Part shown: piece after piece, positions 51,975 through 61,088 of the stretch
Layout of the letters: each line of letters starts with the position of its first letter
Position numbering within the stretch: position 1 is the stretch's first letter
Source: VFJJ01 sp031362415
GTDB lineage: Bacteria; Actinomycetota; Acidimicrobiia; IMCC26256; VFJJ01
Length of the DNA: 64,000 bases
Reading direction: 5' to 3'
Assembly (NCBI GenBank): GCA_031362415.1
Contig: JANLSK010000040.1
Span: forward strand, 29,491-93,490
Notes under the pieces: model-generated
Seen by the model: only the letters and a program-made list of their open reading frames with translations
Databases searched by the model: none
What the model was told of the DNA's origin: nothing
Position numbers and translations under genes: made by a program

Positions 51975-53666
51975 GTGACTGCAGATCTGATCGTCCGTGG
52001 TGGACGGGTCGCTGACGGGACGGGCCAGGCTTCGTACACGGCTGACGTCGAGATCACCGACGGGCGCATCACCAGGGTCGGGCGGATCGACGATCGGGCG
52101 AAGCGAACCATCGACGCCGACGGCTTGGTCGTGGCGCCGGGTTTCATCGACATCCACACCCACTACGACGCGCAGCTCCACTTCGAGCCCACGGCGTCGC
52201 CGTCGTCGTGGCACGGCGTCACGACGGTCATCGCCGGGAACTGCGGGTTCACGCTGGCGCCGTCGCGACCCGACGACCTCGAGTGGCTCGTGGCCATGCT
52301 CTCACGGGTCGAGGGCATGTCGTTCGACGCGCTCATCGAAGGGGTGCCGTTCCGCGGCGGGTCGATGGCCGAGTTCCTCGCCGGCCTCGACGGCAGGGTC
52401 GGGGTCAACATGGCCATGCTCGCCGGCCATGCCCCGATCCGCCGGGCCGTCATGGGCGACGCCGCGTCCGAGCGGATCGCTACCCCCGACGAGATCGCAG
52501 CGATGACGGTGATCCTGCGCCAGGCCATGGCCGAAGGGGCGCTTGGCTGGTCGAGCTCGCAGCTCGACATCCACGCCGATCACGAAGGCCGACCCGTCCC
52601 CTGCAACCTGGCCGCCCCTGACGAGCTCGTCGCGCTCGCCGGCGTGCTCGGCGAGTTCGATCACGGCGTCGTCGAGTTCCTCCCCCGGAGCCAGGCCGAG
52701 GGCTACTCCGCAGCCGACCGCGAGCTGTTGCTCGCCATGAGCAGCGCCGCCCGCAAGCCGATGAACGTCAACCCGCTCACGCTGTTCCCCGGGAACCCGG
52801 AGGGCTGCTGGATGGCGCTCGATTTCCTCGCCGAGGCCAACGCCGCCGGGCATCGCATCCACCCGATGTTCAGCATCAACTTCAAGGGAATCCACTTCGA
52901 TCTCGGATCCACGTTCGTCTTCGACGAGATGCCGATCTTCCGCACCACGCTCACGTTGCCGTTTCCAGAGCGGATGCGGGCCCTGGGCGACGAAACGGTG
53001 CGCGACCAGATGCGAGCCGCGTTCGCCGATCCGACGGGCCGGGCCCTGGTCTTCGGCTGGGGCGAGGTGAAGGTGGTGTCGGTGGCCGACGAGGCGCACG
53101 CGACCTGGGTGGGTCGGTCGGTCGCCGAACTGGCTGCGCCCTCGGGTGTCGACGGTCTCGACTGGATGATCGACGCTGCCCGATCCGAGAACCTCGAGAC
53201 CGTGTTCGTGTGGGAGCGCCGGCCCGATCCGGCCCTGGCCGAGACCGTGATGGCGCTCATCCGCCATCCGCTCACCATGGCCGGGAGCTCCGACGGCGGG
53301 GCCCATCTGCTCACCTTCTGCGGCGCCGATTACACGACCCGGGTGCTCACCGAGCCCGTGCCCGACGTGCTTTCGCTCGAACAGGCCGTCTCGCGCCTCA
53401 CGCTCCAGCCCGCGGTGCTGCACGGGCTCTGGGACCGCGGGATGATCCGCCCGGGGGCAGCGGGCGACCTGACCCTGTTCGATCCCGCTGCCCTCGCCGT
53501 GAGCCCGGCCCGTTTCGTGCGCGACTTCCCCACCGGCGCAGCCCGGCTGGTGTTCGGATCGAAGGGCTACCGGATGACCATCGTCAACGGTGAGCCGCTG
53601 TACGACGACGGCGAGCACACCGGGGCTCTCCCCGGCACCGTGATCCGCAGCCCTGTGAGGTCGTGA
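51975..53666 (+). CDS. D-aminoacylase-like amidohydrolase
   Basis: Amidohydrolase of the N-acyl-D-amino-acid deacylase branch. Metal site H61-T-H63 in GFIDIHTHYDAQL, VTTVIAGNCGFTLAPSRP, and the C-terminal Asp in MAGSSDGGAHLL; the sequence ends with GMIRPGAAGDLTLFDP and the small beta domain, as expected. 563 residues. GTG at 51975 has GGAGG upstream. Close relatives are often annotated as catabolic amidohydrolases of unknown substrate. The P450 begins 1 bp after its stop, so the pair is one operon. Confidence 0.88.
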   Translation: MTADLIVRGGRVADGTGQASYTADVEITDGRITRVGRIDDRAKRTIDADGLVVAPGFIDIHTHYDAQLHFEPTASPSSWHGVTTVIAGNCGFTLAPSRPDDLEWLVAMLSRVEGMSFDALIEGVPFRGGSMAEFLAGLDGRVGVNMAMLAGHAPIRRAVMGDAASERIATPDEIAAMTVILRQAMAEGALGWSSSQLDIHADHEGRPVPCNLAAPDELVALAGVLGEFDHGVVEFLPRSQAEGYSAADRELLLAMSSAARKPMNVNPLTLFPGNPEGCWMALDFLAEANAAGHRIHPMFSINFKGIHFDLGSTFVFDEMPIFRTTLTLPFPERMRALGDETVRDQMRAAFADPTGRALVFGWGEVKVVSVADEAHATWVGRSVAELAAPSGVDGLDWMIDAARSENLETVFVWERRPDPALAETVMALIRHPLTMAGSSDGGAHLLTFCGADYTTRVLTEPVPDVLSLEQAVSRLTLQPAVLHGLWDRGMIRPGAAGDLTLFDPAALAVSPARFVRDFPTGAARLVFGSKGYRMTIVNGEPLYDDGEHTGALPGTVIRSPVRS

Positions 53667-53667
53667 C

Positions 53668-54945
53668 ATGACCGACCATCCTGCCCACGAGCCCCACGAG
53701 CCCGACAGCACCGAGGACGTCTTCGCGGCCAAGGACCGCATGTACGGGATCGGGCTGATGCGCGACCCCTATCCCCGGCTGCATGCGCTCCGAGCGCTCG
53801 GCCCGGTGCATCCCGGCTCGTTCAGCGGCCAGTACGGGCTCACCGGACCCGACAATCTCCTGTATCCCGAGGACGAGCAGGTGACCGTCGTCAGCTTCGC
53901 GGGTGTGGAACAGGGTTTCCGCGATCCCACGATGTCGAGCACGTACGTGAAGCCTGCACTGAACAGGGTGATCGGCCGCACCATCCTCGAGATGGACCCT
54001 CCCGACCACGGCCGGTTCCGTCTGCTCATCCAGGGCGTCTTCACCAAGAAGGAGATGGAGCGGTGGGAGCGCGAGTTCGTGCGCGACATCGTGCGCTCGT
54101 ACCTGCTCCCGCTCGTGGCTCGGGGACACGCCGATCTCGCCACCGAGTTCGCGTTCCACTACCCGATCACCGTGACTGCAGTGGCTGCGGGCCTCCCCGT
54201 CGAGGACGTGCCGATCTTCTACAAGCAGGCCGCGCTCCTCACCAACGTGGCCGTCCCCGAGCCCGACCGGTTGCAGGCCGCCGCCGAGCTCGGCGCGATG
54301 GTCAGGGCCATCATCGACGAGCGTCGGCGCGAGCCCCGCCACGACCTCATCGGGATCCTGTGTCGGGCCGAGCTCGCCGATCCCGACGGCGGGACGCCCA
54401 TCCGCCTCACCGACGACGAGATCGTGGCGTTCCTGCGCCTTTTGGTGCCCGCCGGAGCCCAGACCACCTATCGGACGCTCACGAACCTGCTCTACGGCCT
54501 CTTCACCCATCCTGACCAACTCGATGCCCTGCGTCGCGACCGGACCCTCATACCCCGGGCCATCGAGGAGGGGTTGCGCTGGGAGGCGCCGCTGATGTCG
54601 TTCGGCCGCACGTGCATACGGGACACGGAGATCCAGGGTTGCCCGATCACGGCGGGCACCAAGGTGAACCTCAGCGTGCAGGCCGCCAACCACGACCCGG
54701 CCCGCTGGGACGATCCTGACGCCTTCGACATCTTCCGGCCGGTCCAGGCGCACACGGCGTTCGGGCAGGGCAATCACATCTGCGTCGGCATCCACTTCGC
54801 CCGCATGGAGCTGCGGGTGGCGCTCGAGGAGATCCTCGATCTCCTGCCCGGGGTGCGCCTCGATCCCGACGGATCCGACATCCACATCGACGGTCTCATG
54901 GCTCGCACCGCCGTCACCCTCCCCTGCATGTGGGATCCGGCCTGA
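53668..54945 (+). CDS. Cytochrome P450
   Basis: Soluble bacterial P450. Heme-binding FGQGNHIC with Cys372 (365-372), ExxR as EGLR within EEGLRWEAP, oxygen-binding I-helix PAGAQTTYRTL. 425 residues, no membrane anchor. It begins 1 bp after the amidohydrolase, implying a shared pathway. No ferredoxin or ferredoxin reductase is adjacent, so electrons must come from elsewhere. Substrate unknown. Confidence 0.95.
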   Translation: MTDHPAHEPHEPDSTEDVFAAKDRMYGIGLMRDPYPRLHALRALGPVHPGSFSGQYGLTGPDNLLYPEDEQVTVVSFAGVEQGFRDPTMSSTYVKPALNRVIGRTILEMDPPDHGRFRLLIQGVFTKKEMERWEREFVRDIVRSYLLPLVARGHADLATEFAFHYPITVTAVAAGLPVEDVPIFYKQAALLTNVAVPEPDRLQAAAELGAMVRAIIDERRREPRHDLIGILCRAELADPDGGTPIRLTDDEIVAFLRLLVPAGAQTTYRTLTNLLYGLFTHPDQLDALRRDRTLIPRAIEEGLRWEAPLMSFGRTCIRDTEIQGCPITAGTKVNLSVQAANHDPARWDDPDAFDIFRPVQAHTAFGQGNHICVGIHFARMELRVALEEILDLLPGVRLDPDGSDIHIDGLMARTAVTLPCMWDPA

Positions 54946-55127
54946 GGCGCATGAGAGACCGGGCCCGGACGACGCTTGAGCGGGGATGACGGGCCCGCCC
55001 ATGACCGGGGTTCCTTGACAGGCGCGAGAACTCCGGTCACCATCGCCCGCGGCACGCGGTGTGCGGCTCGTTCGACCTGCGGACGGCCCGACGCCATCGT
55101 GGACATTCGACGACGGGAGATCTCGAC

Positions 55128-57431
55128 ATGGCTGGATCCGGTTCGATCCTGGGCAACGCGGTGCTGCGCCTGGAGGATCCGACGCTCCTCACCGGCGAGG
55201 GCCGCTACGTCGACGACCTCGTCGAGCCCGGCATGGTCCACGTGAGCTACGTCCGCTCGACCGTCGCGCACGGCACGGTCGTCTCGGTCGAGGTCGGCGA
55301 GGCCGCGTCGATGCCCGGCGTGCTCGGCGTGTACCACGCGGCCGGCGACGATCTCGGGCTGGCCTCGTTCCAGGGTTTCGCCATGATGCCTGCCACGCTC
55401 AACCGCCCGATCTTCGCTGGCACCACGGTGCGATTCGTCGGCGACATCGTGGCGGCCATCGTCGCCGAGACCAAGGCCCAGGCCAACGACGCCGCCGAGG
55501 CCGTGATCGTCGAGTACGAGCCACTCCCCGTGGTCACCACACCCATGGCCGCCATGGCCGAGGGCGCTCCCCTCCTGTTCCCCGAGCACGGCTCGAACGT
55601 GTGCTTCGGCACCGAGTTCGGGGCCGACAGCGATCCGCTCGCCGGCGCCGACTCCGTCGCCGAGGTCACCATGGTGAGCCAGCGCCTCGCCGGCGTACCC
55701 ATGGAGAACAACGGGATCCTCGCCGTACCGGCCGACGGCGGGCTCACGCTCTGGGTATCGCACCAGGCACCCCACTCCATCCACGGGAGCTACGCCCCGA
55801 TGCTCGGGCTCGATCCCACGAAGCTCCGCGTCGTGTGCCCGTGGGTGGGTGGCGGATTCGGGCCCAAGGCGGCCGGGTACGTGGAGCACGTCGTGGCCGC
55901 AAAGATCGCCCTCACCTTGAACCGTCCGGTGAAGTGGGCCGAGTCGCGCTCCGAAGACATGGTGTCGCTGGTGCACGGCCGCGACTTCGTGATGACCGCC
56001 AAGCTCGGCGTCACCAAGGCCGGCAAGATCGTGGGCCTCGACGGCAGCGTGGTTGCCGGGGCGGGCGCCTACCCGGCGATCGGGGCGATCCTGCCGATGC
56101 TCACCCAGATGATGGCGGTCGGCGTGTACGACGTTCCCGTGGTCCGTTTCAAGACCGCGGTGGCGATGACCAACACCACCACGGTCGGGGCGTACCGCGG
56201 CGCCGGACGGCCCGAGGCCACCCAGCTCATCGAACGAGTGCTCGACATCGCCGCCGACCAGATCGGCCTGGACCCGGCCGAGATCCGGCGGCTGAACTTC
56301 CTCGATCCGGCGTCGTTCCCGCTCACCACCCCCACGGGTGCCAACTACGACTCCGGCGAGTACGCGAAATCGCTCGACGCGGTGCTCCTGGCTTCTGGCT
56401 ACTCCGAGCTCCGGGCTGAGCAGGCCCGCCGCCGCGCTGCCGGCGACACTCTGGCGCTCGGCATCGGCGTGTCGGCCTACGTCGAGGTGACGGCCCCGGT
56501 CGGTCTCCACGTCGAGTTCGGGGCGGTCGAGATCCACGACGACGGCTCGGCCAGTGTGTTCGCCGGGACAAGCGTTCACGGCCAGGGTCACCACACGGCG
56601 TTCGCCATGTTGGCGAGCGAGGTGCTGGGCATCCCGATGGCGAAGATCACGCTCGTCAACTCCGACACGGCAACGGTCCCCCGCGGTTCGGGCACCCTGG
56701 GATCGCGTTCGCTCCAGACCGCAGGCAGCGCCATCCACTTGGCGTCGAAGGAGGTCCTCGATCGGGCCAAGACGATCGCCGCTCACCTGCTCGAGGCGAC
56801 CGCTGACGACATCGTGATCGGCGGCGGCGGCGTCCACGTCGCTGGCGTGCCGTCGCGGGTCATCTCCTGGGCCGACCTTGCCGTGGTGTCGAAGGACGCG
56901 TCGAAGCTCCCGGCCGGCGTGGAGCCCGGCATCTTGCGCCACGAGCTCGACTTCGACGGCACCGACTCCACGTTCCCGTTCGGGGCCCACGTCTCGGTCG
57001 TCGAGGTCGACACCGAGACCGGTCGGGTCCAGATGCTCCGTCACGTGGCCGTCGACGACTGCGGCCGCATCCTCAACCCCATGCTCGTCGCCGGCCAACA
57101 GCACGGAGGCATCGCCCAGGGCGCGGCGCAGGCCCTGTTCGAATGGGTCCAGTACGACGACGACGGCAACCCGATCACCGCCAACCTGATGGACTACGCC
57201 ATCCCATCGGCCGCCGAGCTGTGCAGCTTCGAGACGTCGAACACCCAGACCGACAGCCCCCGCAACCCTTTGGGGGCCAAGGGAATTGGCGAGTCGGGAA
57301 CCATCGGCTCCACGCCGGCGATCCAGAATGCCGTCGTCGACGCGGTGTCGCATCTCGGCGTGACCCACATCGAGATGCCCTGCTCCGCCGAGCGCGTGTG
57401 GTCGGCCATCGCGGCCGCCCGATCTCGCTGA
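55128..57431 (+). CDS. Molybdopterin-binding large subunit, CoxL form II / xanthine dehydrogenase family
   Basis: 767 residues. The active-site loop is AYRGAGRPEA (355-364), the form II signature, not the AYRCSFR of CO-oxidising form I. The catalytic Glu722 is in KGIGESGTIG. MoCo-binding segments WVGGGFGPKAAGYVEHVVAA (shortened: GGGFGPKAAG) and HGQGHHTAFAML are present. Start at 55128 (MAGSGSILGNAVLRLEDP) fits the family. The FAD-binding medium and 2Fe-2S small subunits that such enzymes need are not adjacent. A 182-bp gap precedes it. Probable hydroxylase or dehydrogenase of an organic substrate. Confidence 0.92.
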   Translation: MAGSGSILGNAVLRLEDPTLLTGEGRYVDDLVEPGMVHVSYVRSTVAHGTVVSVEVGEAASMPGVLGVYHAAGDDLGLASFQGFAMMPATLNRPIFAGTTVRFVGDIVAAIVAETKAQANDAAEAVIVEYEPLPVVTTPMAAMAEGAPLLFPEHGSNVCFGTEFGADSDPLAGADSVAEVTMVSQRLAGVPMENNGILAVPADGGLTLWVSHQAPHSIHGSYAPMLGLDPTKLRVVCPWVGGGFGPKAAGYVEHVVAAKIALTLNRPVKWAESRSEDMVSLVHGRDFVMTAKLGVTKAGKIVGLDGSVVAGAGAYPAIGAILPMLTQMMAVGVYDVPVVRFKTAVAMTNTTTVGAYRGAGRPEATQLIERVLDIAADQIGLDPAEIRRLNFLDPASFPLTTPTGANYDSGEYAKSLDAVLLASGYSELRAEQARRRAAGDTLALGIGVSAYVEVTAPVGLHVEFGAVEIHDDGSASVFAGTSVHGQGHHTAFAMLASEVLGIPMAKITLVNSDTATVPRGSGTLGSRSLQTAGSAIHLASKEVLDRAKTIAAHLLEATADDIVIGGGGVHVAGVPSRVISWADLAVVSKDASKLPAGVEPGILRHELDFDGTDSTFPFGAHVSVVEVDTETGRVQMLRHVAVDDCGRILNPMLVAGQQHGGIAQGAAQALFEWVQYDDDGNPITANLMDYAIPSAAELCSFETSNTQTDSPRNPLGAKGIGESGTIGSTPAIQNAVVDAVSHLGVTHIEMPCSAERVWSAIAAARSR

Positions 57432-57551
57432 GAGCTAAAGACCTGGCGCGGAGCGCGGAACCGAGCCGGCCCCACAGCCCCATCCACCTGTCCACCACCG
57501 CCATCGGGCCCCCGACCGGCCCACCCGTGAGACCCAGACCCAGGGAGCCCG

Positions 57552-58307
57552 TTGACCAGGAGCGAGCAACCCGACACGATCGTCTGGATCAGCGGAGCGA
57601 CGTCGGGGATCGGCGCCGCGCTGGCACGGCAGTGCCCGTACGAGAACGCGACCATCATCAACCTTTCACGGAGCCGGCATCCCGAGCTGGAGTCGATCGA
57701 GGTCGACCTCACCGATGCCGCGTCGTGGTTCAGGGTCGCCGAGCACTTCACCGAGCGGCTCGCCACCTTCGGCGGCCGCCGGGCGATCTTCATCCACAAT
57801 GCGCTCCACCATCACCGCTCGTTCGCCGGCGAAGGTGTGCTGGGCGATCAGGTCGCCGAGGTCATGGCCAACGTCGCCGCGCCTCTGGTGCTGGGCGACG
57901 CCTTCCTCCGGGCCGCGGCGCCTGCGGTGGCTTCGGGCGTCGAGGTGGGCCTGGTGCAGATGTCGTCGGGCGCGGCCCGTCTGGCCTACCCGGCGCTGGC
58001 GGTCTACGGGGCGGGCAAGGCCGCCATGGAGCAGTGGGTGCGAACAGCCCGAGCCGAGCGGGTGGTGCGGGGAGCCGGCCCGTGGATCGTCGCCGTGCGG
58101 CCGGGTTTCGTCGACACGCCGGGCTCGCGCCGCGACGCCCTCCTGCCCGCCGTGTTGTTCCCGGCGGCTCCGGCCCTGGCCGAGGCGCTCGTCACGCGCC
58201 AGGGCGTGCTCGAGCCCGACACCGTGGCCGGCCAGATCTGGGCGGCCTTGCCCCCCACGGGGGAACGTTCGGTCCTGTGGTTCGGCGAAGCGGTGGGCGC
58301 ACCCTGA
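57552..58307 (+). CDS. Short-chain dehydrogenase/reductase
   Basis: Rossmann-fold oxidoreductase. Cofactor motif SGATSGIG (14-21), catalytic Ser138/139, Tyr152 and Lys156 (YGAGK). IHNAL (81-85) replaces the common NNAG. TTG at 57552 has GGGAG upstream. 251 residues. Resembles sepiapterin-reductase-like SDRs. Lies between the CoxL and phosphotransferase genes on the same strand. Confidence 0.9.
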   Translation: MTRSEQPDTIVWISGATSGIGAALARQCPYENATIINLSRSRHPELESIEVDLTDAASWFRVAEHFTERLATFGGRRAIFIHNALHHHRSFAGEGVLGDQVAEVMANVAAPLVLGDAFLRAAAPAVASGVEVGLVQMSSGAARLAYPALAVYGAGKAAMEQWVRTARAERVVRGAGPWIVAVRPGFVDTPGSRRDALLPAVLFPAAPALAEALVTRQGVLEPDTVAGQIWAALPPTGERSVLWFGEAVGAP

Positions 58308-58329
58308 CCGTGCAGACGTGGAGACCGGC

Positions 58330-59769
58330 GTGACCCCGAGACCGATGGCGAGCGACGAGGCCCGTCTGTCGGCGTGGGTGGAGGCCACGATCGGCGGTCG
58401 CGTGAGCCGGATCGAACGGCTGGCTCGATGGAGACCGGCGTGGGACATCGACGTCGAGCTCGACGATCGCACCGTGGCCCTGCACGCTCGGGGCGATCGC
58501 GAGCCCACCATGGCGATCCCCTACCGGATCGCCGACGAGCAACGCAGCCACGATCTCCTCGAAGCCCACGGGATCCCCGTCCCCCACGTGTACGGATACT
58601 GCGATGCGCCCTACGCCATGCTCATGGACCGGCTCGCGGGCTTCGTCGATCTCTCGTTCGCCGCAGGCGACGAGCAGCGGGCCCAACTGAACCTCGAGTA
58701 CCTCGAGCTGCTGTTGCGCATCTACGCCATCGACCCGGCCGAGGCAGGTGCAGCCGGATTCTCCGTACCCACCACGGCCGAGGAGATCGCGCTCGGTCTC
58801 TTCGCCGGCTTCGAGACTGCCTACGACGATCTGATGACCGTGCCCGACCCGGTGTCGGAGTTCCTGCGCCGCTGGCTGCATCGCAACCACCCCCGGCATC
58901 GCACCGAAACCCGGTTCATCACCTACGACGCCTTTCAGTTCATGTTCGACGAGGGTCGCATCACCGGGCTCCTCGACTTCGAGCTGGCCCACGTGGGCGA
59001 TCCGCTCATGGATCTCGCGGCGCTGCGCGTGCGCGACACCATCAAGAACCTCGGCGACCTGCCGGAGATCGCCGCAAGCTGGGCCGAGTACACCGGCATG
59101 GCCCTCGACTTCGACGTCATCGACTTTCACACCGTGCTCTACAACGCGAACACGGTTCTGTCGTCGGCGCCGCTCATCGCCGCGCCAGCCCCCGACGGCG
59201 ATCTCATGTCGCACCTCGGGTGGTACGTGAACAGCGCACGGTGGTCGTTCGAGACGATCGCCGAGATGATCGGCGTCGAGCTCGAACCGATCGAGCGACC
59301 GGCACCGGCGCCACGGGCTTCTCGGGTGCACGCGGCCGCGTTCGACCATCTGGTCGAGGGGCTCTCGAACCGGGGAGTCGCCCCTCGGGGTGACGAGCAC
59401 GAGCGGGCCAAGCTCTTCCGGGTCGCTCGCCACCTCCGCCGGGTCGACGAGATCGGGCGCGAGCTCCATGCCGACGACCTCGACGACGCGACCGAGCTCA
59501 TCGGCCGCCGGCCCAGTCCAGCCGATCTCGACGCCGATCTCGTGGCGTTCATCGCCGGGGCCGGCTCCGAGCGTGACGCCGAAGTGGTGCGGCTCCTGGA
59601 CCGCCGGGTGCAACGCCAGCACCGGCTGCTCGGCCCGGACGGGTCGAACCTCCTGCGCCATCCTCGGCTGTCCAGCCTCCGCCCCGGTGTCGTTCGGGCG
59701 CTTGGTTCGACGGGCGGCTCGGGCGACGATCAGCCCTGGACGCCCGGCCTGATCGCCGGCACGAGGTGA
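58330..59769 (+). CDS. APH-fold phosphotransferase-like protein with altered catalytic loop
   Basis: 479 residues. The N-lobe and hinge resemble the aminoglycoside-phosphotransferase/ACAD10 family (DEQRSHDLLEAHGIPVPHVYGYC, in part EAHGIPVPHVYGY). The Brenner loop, normally HGDxxxxN, reads TYDAFQFM, keeping Asp but losing His and Asn. The metal-site LLDFELAHVGDP and the MDLAALRVRD helix are intact. A C-terminal helical domain follows. GTG at 58330 has GGAG at 6-base spacing; ATG at 58345 is the alternative. It is 22 bp after the SDR. Possibly acyl-CoA-linked or inactive as kinase. Confidence 0.8.
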   Translation: MTPRPMASDEARLSAWVEATIGGRVSRIERLARWRPAWDIDVELDDRTVALHARGDREPTMAIPYRIADEQRSHDLLEAHGIPVPHVYGYCDAPYAMLMDRLAGFVDLSFAAGDEQRAQLNLEYLELLLRIYAIDPAEAGAAGFSVPTTAEEIALGLFAGFETAYDDLMTVPDPVSEFLRRWLHRNHPRHRTETRFITYDAFQFMFDEGRITGLLDFELAHVGDPLMDLAALRVRDTIKNLGDLPEIAASWAEYTGMALDFDVIDFHTVLYNANTVLSSAPLIAAPAPDGDLMSHLGWYVNSARWSFETIAEMIGVELEPIERPAPAPRASRVHAAAFDHLVEGLSNRGVAPRGDEHERAKLFRVARHLRRVDEIGRELHADDLDDATELIGRRPSPADLDADLVAFIAGAGSERDAEVVRLLDRRVQRQHRLLGPDGSNLLRHPRLSSLRPGVVRALGSTGGSGDDQPWTPGLIAGTR

Positions 59770-59910
59770 CGACCGCCGAGACTGTCCGGTATTCGGGTGC
59801 CGAGTGCCCCGAACACCAGCCTTGTCTGCCCCACGTGAAGGATCGCACGCTCACCTGGTCGTGATGTCGAGTGATGTCAAGTGGATCGACTCGGACGAGG
59901 GGCCTCGCGG

Positions 59911-59916
59911 TAGCCT
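59911..59916 (+). promoter_or_regulatory. Candidate -10 for a leaderless amidohydrolase transcript
   Basis: TAGCCT ends six bases before the ATG at 59923, so initiation at the usual distance would start the mRNA at the AUG itself. No ribosome-binding site lies before the ATG, which supports a leaderless message. A TCGACT at 59886-59891 is a poorly spaced -35. Confidence 0.35.
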
Positions 59917-59922
59917 CGGGCC

Positions 59923-61050
59923 ATGCTGACCGACGATGTCCAGATCGTTTCCGTCGATGACCACCTGATCGAGCACGCCACGGTTTGGAGCGACCGCCTT
60001 CCGGCGAAGCTCGTCGAGCGCGGGCCCCGCAACATTCGCAACGACGAGGGCCACGACGTGTGGCACTACGACGGCCAGACCAGTGTGAACATCGGGCTGA
60101 ATGCCGTGGCGGGCAAGGAGTACAAGGACTTCGGGATCGACCCGGCCAGCTTCGACGACATGCTCCCGGGCTGTTACGACATATCGGCCCGCGTCCGCGA
60201 CATGGACACCGACGGGATCCATGCGCAGCTGTGCTTCCCGAGCTTCCCCGGATTCGCGGGAAGCACCTTCTTCGCGGCCGAGGACAAGAACCTGGCGGCG
60301 CTGTGCGTTTCGGCCTGGAACGACTTCGTCCTCGACGAATGGTGTGCCGGAGCGCCCGATCGCCAGATCCCCTTGGCGCTGGTGCCGTACTGGGATGTCG
60401 ACGCGACGGTGGCCGAGATCGAACGGGTCGCGGCGCGAGGGTCCAAGGCCATCTCGTTCACCGAGGCTCCCCACAATCAGGGGCTGCCGTCGATACACAC
60501 CGACCACTGGGATCGGGTCTTCGCCGCCGCGCAGGCCACCGACATGCCGCTGTGCCTGCACTTCGGCAGCGGCGGAGCACCGTCGGTGGCGCCCGGAGGC
60601 CCCTTCACGGCGGCCATCTCGTTGTACGGCCTGAACTCGGTGCAGACCACCGTCGAACTGCTCAACTCTCGCATCTTCGAGCGCTTTCCCCGGCTGCGGG
60701 TCGCCATGTCCGAGGGCGGGATCGGCTGGATGCCCTGGGTGCTCGAACGGTGCGACTACGTGTGGGAGCGCCACCGGTGGTACACGGGCATGGAGTCCGC
60801 CCGGCGCCCGTCCGAGATCTTCGCCGAGCACATCTTCGGGTGCTTCATCTACGACGACGCCGGCTTGGCCAACCTCGACCGCATCGGCGTCGAGAACGTC
60901 ATGTTCGAGGGCGACTACCCGCATTCCGACAGTAACTGGCCCAACGCCCGCAAGCTGCTGAGCGAGTCGCTGGCGGCGGTGCCCGACGACCAGGCCCGCA
61001 TGATCGCCGAAACGAACGCCCGCCGGGTCTTCAACTTCCCCCGCTCGTAA
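59923..61050 (+). CDS. Amidohydrolase family 2 protein
   Basis: 375-residue TIM-barrel metal hydrolase or decarboxylase of the ACMSD-like amidohydrolase_2 family. VDDHLIEHATVW replaces the DxHxH start seen in some members (here D-D-H). MDTDGIHAQLCFPSFPGFAG, PLCLHFGSGG, RLRVAMSEGGIGWMPWVLERCDYVWER (core: SEGGIGWMPWVLE) and the metal Asp in MFEGDYPHSDSNWP follow. Such proteins occur in aromatic and steroid catabolic clusters of actinobacteria. It is on the same strand as the preceding five genes but 153 bp away. Confidence 0.9.
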   Translation: MLTDDVQIVSVDDHLIEHATVWSDRLPAKLVERGPRNIRNDEGHDVWHYDGQTSVNIGLNAVAGKEYKDFGIDPASFDDMLPGCYDISARVRDMDTDGIHAQLCFPSFPGFAGSTFFAAEDKNLAALCVSAWNDFVLDEWCAGAPDRQIPLALVPYWDVDATVAEIERVAARGSKAISFTEAPHNQGLPSIHTDHWDRVFAAAQATDMPLCLHFGSGGAPSVAPGGPFTAAISLYGLNSVQTTVELLNSRIFERFPRLRVAMSEGGIGWMPWVLERCDYVWERHRWYTGMESARRPSEIFAEHIFGCFIYDDAGLANLDRIGVENVMFEGDYPHSDSNWPNARKLLSESLAAVPDDQARMIAETNARRVFNFPRS

Positions 61051-61088
61051 CGCCCAGCCGAGCTCGGCTCGAGTGCCCTTCGGCCCGA

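Noticed and set aside
55128..57431. Aerobic carbon monoxide dehydrogenase
   Set aside because: The active-site loop is AYRGAGR rather than the AYRCSFR needed for CO oxidation in form I enzymes.
59792..59813. Hairpin TTCGGG-N10-CCCGAA after the phosphotransferase gene as a terminator
   Set aside because: Only a 6-bp stem with a 10-base loop and no T tract; too weak to list as a feature.
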